Below are positions 28,469 to 38,835 of a stretch of DNA of 64,000 bases, one piece after another. A program made the translations under genes and the position numbers. The notes below the pieces were generated by a model. The model worked only from the letters and a program-made list of their open reading frames with translations. It was not told the origin of the DNA and searched no databases. The stretch lies in the NCBI RefSeq assembly GCF_000737065.1, contig NZ_AQRC01000010.1, positions 86,117 to 150,116 of the forward strand, read 5' to 3'. How positions within the stretch are numbered: position 1 is the first letter of the stretch; each line of letters starts with the position of its first letter. This DNA is from Thioclava atlantica. GTDB taxonomy: Bacteria > Pseudomonadota > Alphaproteobacteria > Rhodobacterales > Rhodobacteraceae.

Positions 28469-29395
28469 ATGACGACCCCGATCCTGACCTATGACGCGAT
28501 GATCGACCGGCTCGACTGGCACGGCGCGGTCGCGGCCCTGCGCGCGGGCCACCGCCTGGCCCGAGCTGAGATCGGCGACACGTTCCTCGGCCCCGCCGAG
28601 GGCACGCTGCTGAGCCGCAGCGCCTATATCGACGGGCTGGGCTACGGGGTGAAAAGCTTCACGGTGTTCGGCGCCAATCCGAAGGCGGGCCTGCCGACGG
28701 TGCAGGGCGCGATGCTGGTCTTCGAACCCGAGCACGGCGCCTTGCAAGCCATCGTCGAGAGCCCGCTGGTGACCGACATCAAGACCGCCGCCGATAGCGG
28801 GCTCGGCGCGCAGCTTCTGGCACGACCCGACAGCAAGCGGCTTTTGATCGTCGGGGGCGGGACGGTAGCACGCTCGCTCGTCTCGTCCTACGGAGCGCTT
28901 TTTCCCGGGCTCGAGGAAATCGCGGTCTGGACGCGGCGGCCGGACCAGGCGCGGGCGCTGGTCGAGCAGATCGCCAGCCCGATCCCGCTGGTCGCCGTGG
29001 AAGATCTGGCCGAGGCCGCGGGGCGCGCCGATATCGTCTCCTGCGCCACGATGGCGCGCGAGCCGGTCCTGAGAGGCGACTGGATCCGTCCGGGCACCCA
29101 TGTCGATCTGATCGGCGCCTTCAAGACGGATATGCGCGAAGCCGATGATGCGCTGATCGCGGGCGGTCGGCTCTTCGTGGACAGCCGCGAGACGACGCTC
29201 GGCCATATCGGCGAGCTGACGATCCCGCTTGCGGCGGGGGTGATCTCCGAAGCGGATGTGCTGGGCGATCTCTACGACCTGATCGGTAGGGCCGCCGAAG
29301 GGCGGAGCGCCGATGACGAGATCACGATCTTCAAGAATGGCGGCGGCGCGCATCTCGATCTGATGATCGCGAATTACATCGCCGCGCGCGCCTGA
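28469..29395 (+). CDS. Ornithine cyclodeaminase / mu-crystallin family protein
   Basis: A 308-residue NAD(P)-binding enzyme. Typical segments are LLSRSAYIDGLGYGVKSFTV near the N-terminus, ESPLVTDIKTAADSGLGAQL, the Rossmann motif LLIVGGGTVARSLVSSY, and the C-terminal VDLIGAFKTDMREADDALIA. Family members include ornithine cyclodeaminase, alanine dehydrogenase and delta-1-pyrroline/piperideine-2-carboxylate reductase. Coupling to a D-amino-acid dehydrogenase favours a ketimine reductase, though the substrate is not resolvable. AGGAG lies upstream of the ATG. It meets murD tail to tail with only 3 bp between stop codons, leaving no room for separate terminators. Confidence 0.83.
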   Translation: MTTPILTYDAMIDRLDWHGAVAALRAGHRLARAEIGDTFLGPAEGTLLSRSAYIDGLGYGVKSFTVFGANPKAGLPTVQGAMLVFEPEHGALQAIVESPLVTDIKTAADSGLGAQLLARPDSKRLLIVGGGTVARSLVSSYGALFPGLEEIAVWTRRPDQARALVEQIASPIPLVAVEDLAEAAGRADIVSCATMAREPVLRGDWIRPGTHVDLIGAFKTDMREADDALIAGGRLFVDSRETTLGHIGELTIPLAAGVISEADVLGDLYDLIGRAAEGRSADDEITIFKNGGGAHLDLMIANYIAARA

Positions 29396-29398
29396 AGC

Positions 29399-30799
29399 TC
29401 AGCCGGGCAGCGCCTCGACCAGCGCGGTGAAATGTTCGCCGCGCTTCTCGAAATTGGGATATTGGTCGAAGCTCGCCGCGGCCGGGGCGAGCAACACCGT
29501 GTCGCCGGCCTCGGCATCGCGCGCACAGGCCGCCACCGCCGCCTCCATCGTCTCGCAGATCTCATGCTCGAGCGGTGCCAGTTCCAACGCGAAATCGCGT
29601 GCCGAATGGCCGATGAAATAGGCCTTGCGGACCGCGCCCAGATGGCCCGAGAGCGCGCCCGCGCCGCCATCCTTGCCCAGCCCCCCCGCGATCCAGCGGA
29701 TATTGGAGAACGCCTCGAGCGCCTTCGCGGCACTGTCCACATTTGTCGCCTTGGAATCGTTCACCCAGCGGATGCCGCGCTTCTCGGCGACCGTCTGGCT
29801 GCGATGGGGAAGCCCAGCGAAGGAATGGAACGCGGCTTCGATCACCCGCGGCGCGACCCCGAGCGCGCGGGTCGCGGCATAGGCGGCGCAGGCGTTCTGG
29901 TGGTTATGCGCGCCCGGCAGGCCGGTGACCTCGCGCAGATCGATCGAGGCGATCTGGCGACCCTTGCGCCATTCCGAGAGGAAGCCCTTGCGCGCAAAGA
30001 CAGACCAGCCCCAATCGCCGAGCTTGCGAGCGCTCGAGACCCGGATCAGCCGGTCATCGTTGCGTCCCATCATGATCTGGTTCGCGAGATAGACGCCCTC
30101 GGGCTCGTCCACCCCGATAACCGCGCGGTCCGGACCGCCTTCGGCAAAGAGCCGGCGCTTGGCCGCGAAATAGCCGCCCATGCCGCCATGCCGGTCGAGA
30201 TGGTCGGGCGAGAGATTGGTGAAGACAGCGATATCGGGGGTGAGTGCGCGGGCCAGATCGGTCTGGTAGCTGGAGAGTTCCAGAACCACCACCTCGCCCT
30301 CTTCGGGCGGGTCGAGATCGAGCACGCCGCGCCCGATATTGCCCGCCATCTGGGTCGGGCGGCCATCCTCGCGCAGAATGTGGTGAATGAGCGCGGTGGT
30401 CGTCGATTTCCCGTTCGAGCCGGTCACGCAGATCGTGCGCGGCACGCTGTCATAGCTCGCGAAGGCCGCGCTCGCCCAGGACCGGAAGAAGAGCCCGATA
30501 TCGTTGTCCACCGGCACGCCCGCGGCCATCGCCGCCGCGATCACCGGGTTGGGTTTCGGATAGAGATGCGGGATACCCGGCGAGACGACGAGCGCCGCGA
30601 TCGCGTCGAAGGCATCCGGACGGGTCAGATCGCGGCAGGCATAGCCCGCCGCTTCGGCGCGCGCGCGGCCCTCGGGGCTGTCATCCCAGCAGACCGGTTC
30701 CGCCCCGCCCGCTTCCAACGCCGCCGCCGTCGCGAGGCCCGACCGGCCGAGCCCGAGCACCGCAACCTTCTGTCCGTCATAGCCCTGAACCGGAATCAT
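29399..30799 (-). CDS. murD: UDP-N-acetylmuramoyl-L-alanine--D-glutamate ligase
   Basis: A 466-residue Mur ligase adding D-glutamate to UDP-MurNAc-L-Ala. The N-terminal nucleotide domain begins [20 protein letters not shown]; the ATP-binding P-loop is [29 protein letters not shown] and [12 protein letters not shown] are central-domain motifs; [20 protein letters not shown] holds the conserved Asn-Asp-Ser-Lys signature of MurD. It is the last gene of the first dcw half, separated from the upstream TPR-like gene by 76 bp that carries a repeat hairpin. In most relatives ftsW follows murD; here the next gene is a convergent OCD-family gene. Confidence 0.96.
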   Translation of the reverse strand: MIPVQGYDGQKVAVLGLGRSGLATAAALEAGGAEPVCWDDSPEGRARAEAAGYACRDLTRPDAFDAIAALVVSPGIPHLYPKPNPVIAAAMAAGVPVDNDIGLFFRSWASAAFASYDSVPRTICVTGSNGKSTTTALIHHILREDGRPTQMAGNIGRGVLDLDPPEEGEVVVLELSSYQTDLARALTPDIAVFTNLSPDHLDRHGGMGGYFAAKRRLFAEGGPDRAVIGVDEPEGVYLANQIMMGRNDDRLIRVSSARKLGDWGWSVFARKGFLSEWRKGRQIASIDLREVTGLPGAHNHQNACAAYAATRALGVAPRVIEAAFHSFAGLPHRSQTVAEKRGIRWVNDSKATNVDSAAKALEAFSNIRWIAGGLGKDGGAGALSGHLGAVRKAYFIGHSARDFALELAPLEHEICETMEAAVAACARDAEAGDTVLLAPAAASFDQYPNFEKRGEHFTALVEALPG

Positions 30800-30819
30800 C
30801 GAAGTCTCCTGTCACCTCA

Positions 30820-30875
30820 GCGGGGGCCAGCCCCCGCACCCCCGGGATATTTGATGCATTTGGAAAGGGGAAGGG
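30820..30875. repeat. Intergenic hairpin repeat, copy 1 (CCCCCGGGATATTTG type)
   Basis: A 7-bp stem GCGGGGG/CCCCCGC (30820-30826 with 30831-30837) is followed by ACCCCCGGGATATTTG and a purine-rich tail GGAAAGGGGAAGGG. A second copy with the same order (GC hairpin, CACCCCCGGATATTTG, GGGGAAGGGG) is at 45035-45098. Here it separates the TPR-like gene from murD. It could act as a transcript-end or RNA-processing signal. Confidence 0.6.
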
Positions 30876-31517
30876 TCAGCGAACGCCACGACCGGGGCTG
30901 CGCAGCTGCGCGAGCGTATCGCGGGCCGCAGTGGCGATCTCGGGCGCGACCGGGCTGCGGGGGGCTGCAAGCTCGCGATAGAGCGCCTCGGCCTCGGGGC
31001 GGCGTGCGTTGCGTGCGAGCAGGTCGGCGGTGGCGAGCGCCTGGCGCCCATAGGCGGGATCGCCCTGCCCGCGCGCGCGGCGGATCAGGGTGAGCGCCTC
31101 GGTGGCGCTGCGCGCGGCGATGGCCGGATCGGGGTGGATCTCGGCGCGGGCCGCGAGAAGCTCGGCGAGGCGCATTGGATCGGTTCCGTTTCCGCGTGCG
31201 ATCCCGATCGCACCGTCGAACCGGGCGGTGGCCTCCTGCGCGTGACCGGCTGCCGCCTCCGCCTGCGCGGCTCCTGCCAGGGCCTCGATGAGTTCAGCGG
31301 CCGCCGCGCCGTAATGGAGCGCGGCGAGCCGTGCGGCCTCGTCGTAGCAGCTGGCGGCCTGCGCGGGGGAGGCCGCGCGCGCGGCTTCTTCCATCGCACG
31401 GGCATAGTCTGCCCGCCCCGCCTGCCGGGCGCCCTGCGCCGCGAGGGCGCGGCGGTGGCGCGCGATGGTCAGGCCGAGCAGGATGGCGAAGACCAGCGGC
31501 AGGAGGAGGAGAAGCAT
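30876..31517 (-). CDS. Membrane-anchored TPR-like protein between mraY and murD
   Basis: A 213-residue protein of unknown function. One N-terminal membrane segment (MLLLLLPLVFAILLGLTIA) is followed by an Arg/Ala-rich region with helical pairs that resemble tetratricopeptide repeats (ASCYDEAARLAALHYGAAAA, ELLAARAEIHPDPAIAARSA). About a third of the residues are Ala and many are Arg. GAGG spans the mraY stop region and sits 2-3 nt before its ATG, so translation is coupled to mraY. Its insertion in a peptidoglycan operon suggests an envelope scaffold role, by position only. Confidence 0.6.
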   Translation of the reverse strand: MLLLLLPLVFAILLGLTIARHRRALAAQGARQAGRADYARAMEEAARAASPAQAASCYDEAARLAALHYGAAAAELIEALAGAAQAEAAAGHAQEATARFDGAIGIARGNGTDPMRLAELLAARAEIHPDPAIAARSATEALTLIRRARGQGDPAYGRQALATADLLARNARRPEAEALYRELAAPRSPVAPEIATAARDTLAQLRSPGRGVR

Positions 31518-31521
31518 CGCC

Positions 31522-32604
31522 TCAGCGGATCTTCAGCGTCGCCAGACCGATCAGCGCAAGGATCAGCGAGATGATCCAGAACCGGATCACGATCTGCGGC
31601 TCCGACCAGCCCTTCTTCTCGAAATGGTGGTGGATCGGCGCCATCAGGAAGACGCGTTTGCCGGTGCGCTTGAAATAGGCGACCTGGATGATCACCGAGA
31701 GCGCTTCGACCACGAAGAGCCCGCCGACGATCCCGAGCACGATCTCGTGCTGGGTACAGACCGCGATCGCGCCGAGCGCCCCGCCGAGCGCGAGCGAGCC
31801 GGTATCGCCCATGAAGACGGCGGCGGGCGGGGCGTTGTACCACAGGAAGCCCAGCCCCGCCCCCATCAGCGCGGCGGTGAAGATCGCGAGCTCGCCGGTT
31901 CCGGGAACGAATTGCACGCCGAGATAATCGGTGAAGTCGGTCCGGCCGACGACATAGGCGATCGCGCCCAGCGTGCCGGCGGCAATCATCACCGGCATGA
32001 TCGCCAGCCCGTCGAGCCCGTCGGTGAGGTTCACCGCATTCGCCGCGCCCACCACCACGAACATCGCGAAGGGGATGTAGAAATAGCCGAGATTGACGAT
32101 CAGGTCCTTGAAGAAGGGGATGGCGACGTGGCCCGCCAGTTCGGCCGGGTGCAGGTACCAGGTCGCGAGCGAGGCGAGAAGCGCGAGCAGAAAGCCGAGC
32201 GCGAGCCGCATCTTGCTGCTCACCCCCTTGGTGTTCTGCTTGGAGACCTTGGCGTAATCGTCGGCGAAGCCGATCGCGGCATAGCCATAGGTCACCATCA
32301 GCACGACCCAGATATAACCGTTGTCGAGCCGCGCCCAGAGCAGCGTCGCGACCAGAAGCGCGGTGAGGATCAAGATCCCCCCCATCGTCGGCGTGCCCGC
32401 CTTGGCGAGATGGCCCTCGGGCCCGTCATCGCGGATCGGCTGCCCCTTGCCCTGCTTGATCCGCAGCACGTTGATCAGCCACGGTCCGAACAGGAAGCCC
32501 ACGAGAAGCGCCGTGAAGAAGGCCCCGCCCGCCCGGAAAGTAATGTAGCGAAACAGGTTGAACACCCCGCCGCCATGGGCAAAGTCGGTAAGCCAATACA
32601 ACAT
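31522..32604 (-). CDS. mraY: Phospho-N-acetylmuramoyl-pentapeptide transferase
   Basis: A 360-residue multi-span inner-membrane enzyme that moves phospho-MurNAc-pentapeptide onto undecaprenyl phosphate to form lipid I. Diagnostic motifs are [20 protein letters not shown], the first Asp-rich loop [19 protein letters not shown], and the HHH metal motif [14 protein letters not shown] near the C-terminus. The N-terminal [20 protein letters not shown] matches family starts. Its ATG overlaps the TAA of murF by one base (TAATG). Confidence 0.96.
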   Translation of the reverse strand: MLYWLTDFAHGGGVFNLFRYITFRAGGAFFTALLVGFLFGPWLINVLRIKQGKGQPIRDDGPEGHLAKAGTPTMGGILILTALLVATLLWARLDNGYIWVVLMVTYGYAAIGFADDYAKVSKQNTKGVSSKMRLALGFLLALLASLATWYLHPAELAGHVAIPFFKDLIVNLGYFYIPFAMFVVVGAANAVNLTDGLDGLAIMPVMIAAGTLGAIAYVVGRTDFTDYLGVQFVPGTGELAIFTAALMGAGLGFLWYNAPPAAVFMGDTGSLALGGALGAIAVCTQHEIVLGIVGGLFVVEALSVIIQVAYFKRTGKRVFLMAPIHHHFEKKGWSEPQIVIRFWIISLILALIGLATLKIR

Positions 32605-34052
32605 TACTCTTTTCCCTTATGGGCTTCGGCTGCGCCGGGCTGGCGCAGTTTTTTCAATGCGTCGACGACGAGGCTGACTTTCGAGCCCTTCGAGCCCTTC
32701 ACCAGAACCACGTCGCCCGGATCGACGAGATGGCGGGCGCGCTCGGCCAGCGCCGCGGCGGTTTCGTGCCATTCGCCCCGCTTGGCGCGCGGCAGCGCGT
32801 CGCGCAGATGCACCATGCAAGGCCCCGCCATATGGACGAGATCGACTTTCTCCATCGCCGGGTGACGGGCGATCGCGGCATGGAGCGCGACCTCGTCGGC
32901 CCCCAGCTCCAGCATGTCGCCCAGGAAGGCGATCCGGCGGCCCTTGGCGCAGCGCCCCACCCCGTCGCGCGGGCTCGCCCCTGCAAGCACCTCGAGCGCC
33001 GCCTCCATCGAGGCGGGGTTGGCGTTGAAGGCGTCGTCGAAGAGATCGAAGCTCTCGCCCTCGTCCACCACATCCATGTAGATCCGCTCGCGCTGGCCGC
33101 GCCCCGCGGGCGGCTCCCATGCGCCCAGATCCATCGCCGTGACCATCGGATCGCAGCCTGCGGCTTCGGCGAGCGCGAGCACGCCGAGCGCGTTGGTCGC
33201 GAAATGGCGCCCCGGCGTCATCACCTTGAACAGGATCGGGCGACCGCGATGCTCGGCACGCACCACCGTGGCATCTCCCGCGATCCGGGCCTCGACCAGG
33301 CGGTAATCGGAGCCGGGATCGGGACCGAAGGTGAGCATCTCGCCCGCCGCCTGCGCGGCCTCGCGCAGGATCGGGGACACCCCGAGGCCGGTCGGGATCA
33401 CCGCGACGCCGCCCGGTTCGAGCCCCTCGAAGATCGAGGCCTTCTCATGCGCGATCCCCTCGATGCTCTCGAACGCGGCGAGATGGGCGGGCGCCACCGT
33501 CGTGATCATCGCGGCGTGCGGCCGGGCCAGCTTCGCGAGCGGCGCGATCTCGCCGGGATTGCTCATCCCGATCTCGATCACCGCGAAATCGGCATCGGCC
33601 GGCATGCGGGCCAGCGTGACCGGCACGCCCCAGTGATTGTTGAAACTCGCCTCGGCCGCATGCACCGTGCCCTGCGCCGAGAGAACCGCGCGCAGCATCT
33701 CCTTGCTCGAGGTCTTTCCGACCGAGCCGGTCACCGCGAGAACCCGGGCGCGGCTGCGCGCGCGCCCGGCCCGGCCAAGCGCCTCGAGCGCGGGCAGCAC
33801 CTCGGGCACGATCAGCAGCGGATCGTCGGTGGAGCATCCTTCGGGTATGCGGCTCACGAGGGCTGCCGCCGCTCCCTTGTCGAGTGCGGCGCGCACGAAT
33901 TCATGGCCGTCGCGCACATCCTTGAGCGCGATGAAGAGGTCGCCGGGGCGCAGGCTCCGGGTGTCGATCGAGATCCCGGTCGCGGCGAAGGCCTGCGTCG
34001 CCTGGCCGCGCGTCGCTGCCGCGGCGTCGGTCGAAGTCCACAACACGCCCAT
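32604..34052 (-). CDS. murF: UDP-N-acetylmuramoyl-tripeptide--D-alanyl-D-alanine ligase
   Basis: A 482-residue Mur ligase that adds D-Ala-D-Ala, supplied by Ddl encoded at 55.7 kb, to UDP-MurNAc-tripeptide. The N-terminal domain shows [20 protein letters not shown]; the P-loop is [35 protein letters not shown] and [19 protein letters not shown] are family motifs; [20 protein letters not shown] is the C-domain motif. Start and stop overlap neighbours by single bases, TGATG with murE and TAATG with mraY, so the three are translated as a coupled block. Confidence 0.95.
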   Translation of the reverse strand: MGVLWTSTDAAAATRGQATQAFAATGISIDTRSLRPGDLFIALKDVRDGHEFVRAALDKGAAAALVSRIPEGCSTDDPLLIVPEVLPALEALGRAGRARSRARVLAVTGSVGKTSSKEMLRAVLSAQGTVHAAEASFNNHWGVPVTLARMPADADFAVIEIGMSNPGEIAPLAKLARPHAAMITTVAPAHLAAFESIEGIAHEKASIFEGLEPGGVAVIPTGLGVSPILREAAQAAGEMLTFGPDPGSDYRLVEARIAGDATVVRAEHRGRPILFKVMTPGRHFATNALGVLALAEAAGCDPMVTAMDLGAWEPPAGRGQRERIYMDVVDEGESFDLFDDAFNANPASMEAALEVLAGASPRDGVGRCAKGRRIAFLGDMLELGADEVALHAAIARHPAMEKVDLVHMAGPCMVHLRDALPRAKRGEWHETAAALAERARHLVDPGDVVLVKGSKGSKVSLVVDALKKLRQPGAAEAHKGKE

Positions 34053-35533
34053 CAGATCTTCCCGTCGAGCGCGGCCACCGCGACCGAGGCCTGTTCGGCA
34101 TCGTCGAAGGGATAGACGTCGGAGCCGATGATCTGCCCGCTCTCATGGCCCTTGCCCATCACCAGAAGCGCGTCGCCCGGACCGAGCGCGTCGACGCCAC
34201 GCAAGATCGCCTCGGCCCGGTCGCCGACTTCCAGCGCCCCGGGCGCGCCCTCGATCACCGCCGCACGGATCACGGCGGGATCTTCGGAGCGCGGGTTGTC
34301 GTCGGTCACGATGACCAGATCGGCATTTTCCGCCGCCGCCTTGCCCATCAGCGGACGTTTGGTGGCGTCGCGATCCCCCCCCGCGCCGACGATGGCAATC
34401 AGGCGCCCCATCACATGCGGGCGCAGCGCCTTGAGCGCCGTTTGCACCGCGTCGGGCGTATGGGCGTAATCGACGAAGACGGTCGCGCCGTTCTCGCGGC
34501 TTGCGGCGAGCTGCATTCGGCCGCGCACCGTGGTCAGCCTCGGCAGCGTGGCGAAGACCTCCTCGGGCTCGGCCCCGCAGGCGATCACGAGGGCTGCGGC
34601 GGTGAGCACGTTCATCGCCTGGAACCCGCCGATGAGCGGCAGGCGGACCATCTGCGTCCAGCCCTCCCAGGAGAAACGCACATCCTGCCCGGTCGCGTCG
34701 TAGCGCTGGCCGAGGAGTTGCATCTCGCATTCGGCGTCATGACCGACCCCGATCAGTTCCTGCCCGCGCGCCACGACATATTTCGCAAGCTCACGGCCCT
34801 TGGGATCGTCGAGATTGATCACCGCCGCGCCGTCCTCGGGCAACACGCGGGTGAAGAGACCGGCCTTGGCCGCGAAATACTCCTCGAAGCTGGCGTGGTA
34901 ATCGAGATGGTCCTGGGTGAAATTCGTGAAGGCCGCGGCGCTCAGCGTCACTCCGTCGAGCCGACGCTGCGCGAGCCCGTGCGAGGAGGCCTCCATCGCG
35001 GCATGGGTCACGCCCACGCCCGCCATGTCCGACAGCAGCCGGTGCAGCGTGATCGGTTCGGGCGTGGTATGCGGGGACGGCGCGGAATAGCTGCCCTCAA
35101 CGCCGGTCGTGCCGATATTGGCCGCCTCATAGCCCAGCAACTGCCAGATCTGGCGGGTGAAGGTCGCCACCGAGGTCTTGCCGTTGGTCCCGGTCACCGC
35201 GATCAGGGTCTCGGGCTGGTGGCCGAACCAGAGAGCGGCGGCGAAGGCCAGGGCCTGACGCGGGTCCTCGGTGATGACGATCGGCAGATCGGTGCCCGCG
35301 AGCGCCTCTCGCGCGAGAGCCTCGCCCGTGCGATCGGTGAGAACCGCGCCCGCGCCCATCCGCAGCGCATAGGGGATGAATTCCGCACCGTGGATCTGCG
35401 TGCCGGGAAGGGCTGCAAAGAGATGGCCCGGCTTCACCTGCCGGCTGTCCACCGAAAGTCCCGAGACCGAACGATCGGCCCCGATCAGGGGCGTGAGCCC
35501 CAATTCACTGAGCATCTTGCTGCTCGCGGCCAT
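34052..35533 (-). CDS. murE: UDP-MurNAc-L-Ala-D-Glu--meso-2,6-diaminopimelate ligase
   Basis: A 493-residue Mur ligase adding the third residue of the stem peptide. Motifs: SVDSRQVKPGHLFAALPG at the N-terminus, P-loop VTGTNGKTSVATFTRQIWQL, AMEASSHGLAQRR, and the substrate motif VTDDNPRSEDP. The Asp-Asn-Pro-Arg sequence is the mark of meso-DAP-specific enzymes, so the wall is Gram-negative type. The track frame begins with a TTG at 35554; the ATG at 35533, with GAGGGA upstream, is preferred. 118 bp separate it from ftsI, the largest gap in this part of the operon. Confidence 0.95.
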   Translation of the reverse strand: MAASSKMLSELGLTPLIGADRSVSGLSVDSRQVKPGHLFAALPGTQIHGAEFIPYALRMGAGAVLTDRTGEALAREALAGTDLPIVITEDPRQALAFAAALWFGHQPETLIAVTGTNGKTSVATFTRQIWQLLGYEAANIGTTGVEGSYSAPSPHTTPEPITLHRLLSDMAGVGVTHAAMEASSHGLAQRRLDGVTLSAAAFTNFTQDHLDYHASFEEYFAAKAGLFTRVLPEDGAAVINLDDPKGRELAKYVVARGQELIGVGHDAECEMQLLGQRYDATGQDVRFSWEGWTQMVRLPLIGGFQAMNVLTAAALVIACGAEPEEVFATLPRLTTVRGRMQLAASRENGATVFVDYAHTPDAVQTALKALRPHVMGRLIAIVGAGGDRDATKRPLMGKAAAENADLVIVTDDNPRSEDPAVIRAAVIEGAPGALEVGDRAEAILRGVDALGPGDALLVMGKGHESGQIIGSDVYPFDDAEQASVAVAALDGKI

Positions 35534-35651
35534 GTCGTTTCGTCCCTCAATCAACTGTCGCGTTTATCGGGTGACCGCCCGGCAAGGTCAAGGCGCGAGC
35601 CCGTGCCTCACAAGGAGATGGGCGACTTCGCGCAAGGGGCGCGCGCGGGGC

Positions 35652-37466
35652 TCAATCCTTCTTGACGAGACGGATCCCGTCGAGCGTGTCGGGCGTCGTC
35701 GGCTCGGGGCGCAACCCGAGGAGCGGCGCCACCCTGCGGATCGTCTCGGCGGCGACCGGAACCGCCGTCCAGCCCGCGGTGCGGCGCGGCTCGTTGCCCG
35801 ACGTGTCGGTCGGCTCGTCGAGCGTCAGCACGAGAACATATTGCGGATCGGTCACCGGGAAGACCCCGGCGAAGGTCGAGATCACCTTGTCGTTGTAATA
35901 GCCGCCCTGCGGGTCGGGCTTGTCGGCGGTGCCGGTCTTGCCCGCGACCTGATAGCCGGGAACATCGCCATAGCTTGCCGTGCCGCGCGTCACCACCGCC
36001 CGCATCATCGCGAGCGCCTTGTGCGCCACCTCGGGCGAGACCACCTGCGCACCTTCGGCCGCGCCGAATTCCTGCTTCACCGGCTCGCGCGGACCTCCCT
36101 TCGCGATCAGCGTCGGCAGGACCCGCTTGCCGTCATTGGCGATCGTCGCATAGGCGGCGGCGAGTTGCAGCGGGCTGTCGGACAGGCCGTGACCGTAGCC
36201 GATCGTCATCGCAGAAAGCTCGGACCAGTTCTGCGGCAGGATCGGACGCCCGGTCGGCGCCTCGATCAGCTCGACCGGCGCGGGTTCGAGCAGGCCCAGC
36301 TTGCCGAGAAACTCGCGCTGCTTCTCGGGGCCGATCTTCTGGACGATCCGGGCGGTACCGATGTTCGAGCTGTGCACGATCACATCGGTGACCGAGAGCT
36401 GCTTGCCGTAATCGTGGAAATCGTGGATGCGGAACTTGCCCCAACGCAGCGGGCCCTTCGTGTCGATCATCGTCTCCGGGGTCACCAGCCCCATCTGCAT
36501 CGCCTGGCTGACAGCGAAGATCTTGAAGGTGGAACCGAGCTCGTAGACGCCCTGCACCGCGCGGTTGAAAAGCGGGCTGTCGGAGGGATCGCCCTTGAGA
36601 AGCGGCGCGGGGCGGTCGTTGGGGTCGAAATCGGGCAGGCTCGCCATCGCGACGATCTCGCCGGTGCGCGCCTTCATCAGCACCGCGGTCGCCCCCTTGG
36701 CGTTCATCAGCTTCATCCCGCCCGAGAGCACATCCTCGAGCGCCGACTGCACGGTGAGGTCGAGCGACAGCTTGAGCGACTTGCCCCCGTTCGCGGGATC
36801 GCGCAGCCACTTGTCGTATTCCCGTTCGATCCCGGCCACGCCGAGGATTTCGGCCGAATTCACGCCCTCGGTGCCGTAGCGCGCGCCGCCGAGGATATGC
36901 GAGGCGAGATGGCCGTTCGGATAGAGCCGCATCTCGCGGGGGCCGAACAGCAGGCCAGGATCGCCGATGTCATGCACGGCCTGCAATTGCTCGGGGCTGA
37001 TCCGCTTCTTGATCCAGACGAATTTCCGCGCGCCGGTGAAATCCTTGATCAGCCGGTCGCGGTCGAGATCGGGGAAGATCTTCACCAGCTTGTCGGCCGT
37101 GCCGGTCGGATCGATCATCATCGGCGGCTGCGCATAGAGCGCATGGGTAAGCAGGTTCGTCGCGAGCACCCGGCCCTTGCGGTCCACGATATCGGCGCGC
37201 TGCGAATAGATCTGCTGGCTCGAAGCGTCGGTCTGGGGCTCTTCGGGACGCGCGGCGGCGAACGACCCCATGCGCAGCCCCACCGTCAGGAACGCCGCGA
37301 GGAAGAGCACCGACATGACGAGCAGCCGCCCCTCGGCGCGCTGGCGGGACTTGTCGCGCGTAGCCTCGCCGCGAAGGCGCCGGTTCTCGCGCTCGATCGC
37401 ATCGGGGTTCTCGCCTTTGGCGCGGGCGTCGAGAATGCGGGGGAGCGGGCGAAGCGGCGTGCGCAT
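35652..37466 (-). CDS. ftsI: Peptidoglycan D,D-transpeptidase FtsI (PBP3)
   Basis: A 604-residue class B penicillin-binding protein that cross-links septal peptidoglycan. A cytoplasmic arginine-rich tail of about 50 residues precedes a single membrane helix (LLVMSVLFLAAFLTVGLRMG). The pedestal motif RADIVDRKGRVLATNL follows. The transpeptidase domain carries the active-site Ser-x-x-Lys in LGSTFKIFAVSQAMQM (near residue 312), Ser-Ser-Asn in VHSSNIGTARI and Lys-Thr-Gly in VAGKTGTADKPD. The open frame reaches 37667, but that upstream part overlaps ftsL; the ATG at 37466 overlaps the ftsL TGA as TGATG. Confidence 0.95.
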   Translation of the reverse strand: MRTPLRPLPRILDARAKGENPDAIERENRRLRGEATRDKSRQRAEGRLLVMSVLFLAAFLTVGLRMGSFAAARPEEPQTDASSQQIYSQRADIVDRKGRVLATNLLTHALYAQPPMMIDPTGTADKLVKIFPDLDRDRLIKDFTGARKFVWIKKRISPEQLQAVHDIGDPGLLFGPREMRLYPNGHLASHILGGARYGTEGVNSAEILGVAGIEREYDKWLRDPANGGKSLKLSLDLTVQSALEDVLSGGMKLMNAKGATAVLMKARTGEIVAMASLPDFDPNDRPAPLLKGDPSDSPLFNRAVQGVYELGSTFKIFAVSQAMQMGLVTPETMIDTKGPLRWGKFRIHDFHDYGKQLSVTDVIVHSSNIGTARIVQKIGPEKQREFLGKLGLLEPAPVELIEAPTGRPILPQNWSELSAMTIGYGHGLSDSPLQLAAAYATIANDGKRVLPTLIAKGGPREPVKQEFGAAEGAQVVSPEVAHKALAMMRAVVTRGTASYGDVPGYQVAGKTGTADKPDPQGGYYNDKVISTFAGVFPVTDPQYVLVLTLDEPTDTSGNEPRRTAGWTAVPVAAETIRRVAPLLGLRPEPTTPDTLDGIRLVKKD

Positions 37467-37828
37467 CACTGGCCCTCCTTCCCGTCGGCCTTGACTTCGA
37501 CCAGCTTGGAGACCTGATCGCCCAGTGCGGTCTCGGTCTGCGGCGTCGGATAGGGAATCTGGGCGACCGTTCCGAACTGCTCGGGCGTCATCGGCAGCAG
37601 GTGCAGCGAGGTGAAGTTGAGATTGACCAGGTCGCGCAGGCGGTCGGGACGGTTGAGATAGGCCCATTCAGCATTGAGCACCGAAAGCCCTTCGTTGAGC
37701 GATGCGATCTCGCGGTTGAGGTCGCGCAGCTCGTCGAGCTTGCCCTGGGTGTCGTAATTGACGTGATAGGCCCAGAAGGCGAGTCCCATGACGCAGAGCG
37801 AGGCGGCAAGATAGGCAAGAAGTCTCAA
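37466..37828 (-). CDS. ftsL: Cell division protein FtsL
   Basis: A 120-residue bitopic membrane protein. One membrane helix ([20 protein letters not shown]) is followed by a coiled-coil-like segment ([20 protein letters not shown], then [19 protein letters not shown]), the layout of FtsL, which with FtsQ/FtsB activates FtsW-FtsI. The NRPDRLRDL motif is typical. The start codon is TTG, overlapping the TGA of rsmH (TTGA), with AGGGAG at 6-nt spacing; a rare start would keep FtsL scarce. Sequence is weakly conserved in this family, so position between rsmH and ftsI is the strongest support. Confidence 0.85.
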   Translation of the reverse strand: MRLLAYLAASLCVMGLAFWAYHVNYDTQGKLDELRDLNREIASLNEGLSVLNAEWAYLNRPDRLRDLVNLNFTSLHLLPMTPEQFGTVAQIPYPTPQTETALGDQVSKLVEVKADGKEGQ

Positions 37829-38832
37829 CGGCGTCTCCCTTTCTTCTCTCCGGTCACGAGCGCCGGCAGTCCGAGCTGGCGGCGATCGGCCTGCCCCGCG
37901 GGGGCGGAGGTGCGCCGTCCGACACGAAGCCGCGCCGAGCGTGCCCGCGGGTTCTCCACCAGTTCCTCTTCGTCGGGGCCGTCGCCCTTCACGATGATGT
38001 CGAAGGCGGGATCGAGGCTCTGCTGAACGGGGGCATGGCGCGAACCGCCCCCGCCCGTCGAGGACCGCGCCGCGAAGAAGCGCTTCACCACCCGATCCTC
38101 GAGCGAATGGAAGGTCACGACCGCCAGAAGCCCGCCCGGCTTGAGCGCACGCTCGGCCGCCTCGAGCCCCTCGATGAGCTGGCCGAATTCGTCGTTCACC
38201 GCGATGCGGATCGCCTGGAAGCTGCGGGTCGCGGGATGGCTCTGACCGGGTTTGGGGCGAGGCAGGCAGCGCTCGATCACCTGAACGAGCTGCTGCGTGG
38301 TCTCGAACGGCCGGGTCTTGCGTGCCTCGACGATCGCTTTCGCGATCCGGCGCGAGGCCCGCTCCTCGCCATACTGATAGAGAATGTCGGCCAGTTCCGC
38401 CTCGTCGGTCTCGTTGACGAGATCGGCCGCGGAGGGGCCCTCCTGCGACATCCGCATGTCGAGCGGCCCCTCGCGCATGAAGGAAAAGCCACGCTCGGCC
38501 TGATCGAGCTGCATCGAGGAGACGCCCAGATCGAGCACCACCCCGTCGAGAAGGACGTCGGAATAGGTGTCGAGTTCGGAAAAGGTGCCCTCGACCAGCT
38601 CCAGCCTGTCGCCATAGTCGGCGCGCCAGCTCTTGGCCATCTCGAAGACCGCCGGATCGCGGTCGACGCCGATCACCTTGTCGGCCCCCGCCTCGAGCAA
38701 CCCGCGCGCATAACCGCCCGCCCCGAAGGTTCCGTCAAGCCAGACCCCGGAGACAGGCGCGACCGCCCGAAGGAGCGGCCGCAGCAAAACCGGGATGTGG
38801 GGGGCGTCTGGCAGGGCGTCCCGATCGCTCAT
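37825..38832 (-). CDS. rsmH: 16S rRNA (cytosine(1402)-N(4))-methyltransferase
   Basis: A 335-residue SAM-dependent enzyme (formerly MraW). The SAM motif is [20 protein letters not shown] near residue 32; [20 protein letters not shown] and [20 protein letters not shown] are strongly conserved RsmH segments; the C-terminal domain has [20 protein letters not shown] and [20 protein letters not shown]. It modifies the ribosomal P-site base C1402. It starts 3 bp after the mraZ stop and overlaps ftsL, in standard dcw order. The C-terminus is basic (EKKGRRR). Confidence 0.96.
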   Translation of the reverse strand: MSDRDALPDAPHIPVLLRPLLRAVAPVSGVWLDGTFGAGGYARGLLEAGADKVIGVDRDPAVFEMAKSWRADYGDRLELVEGTFSELDTYSDVLLDGVVLDLGVSSMQLDQAERGFSFMREGPLDMRMSQEGPSAADLVNETDEAELADILYQYGEERASRRIAKAIVEARKTRPFETTQQLVQVIERCLPRPKPGQSHPATRSFQAIRIAVNDEFGQLIEGLEAAERALKPGGLLAVVTFHSLEDRVVKRFFAARSSTGGGGSRHAPVQQSLDPAFDIIVKGDGPDEEELVENPRARSARLRVGRRTSAPAGQADRRQLGLPALVTGEKKGRRR

Positions 38833-38835
38833 GGC

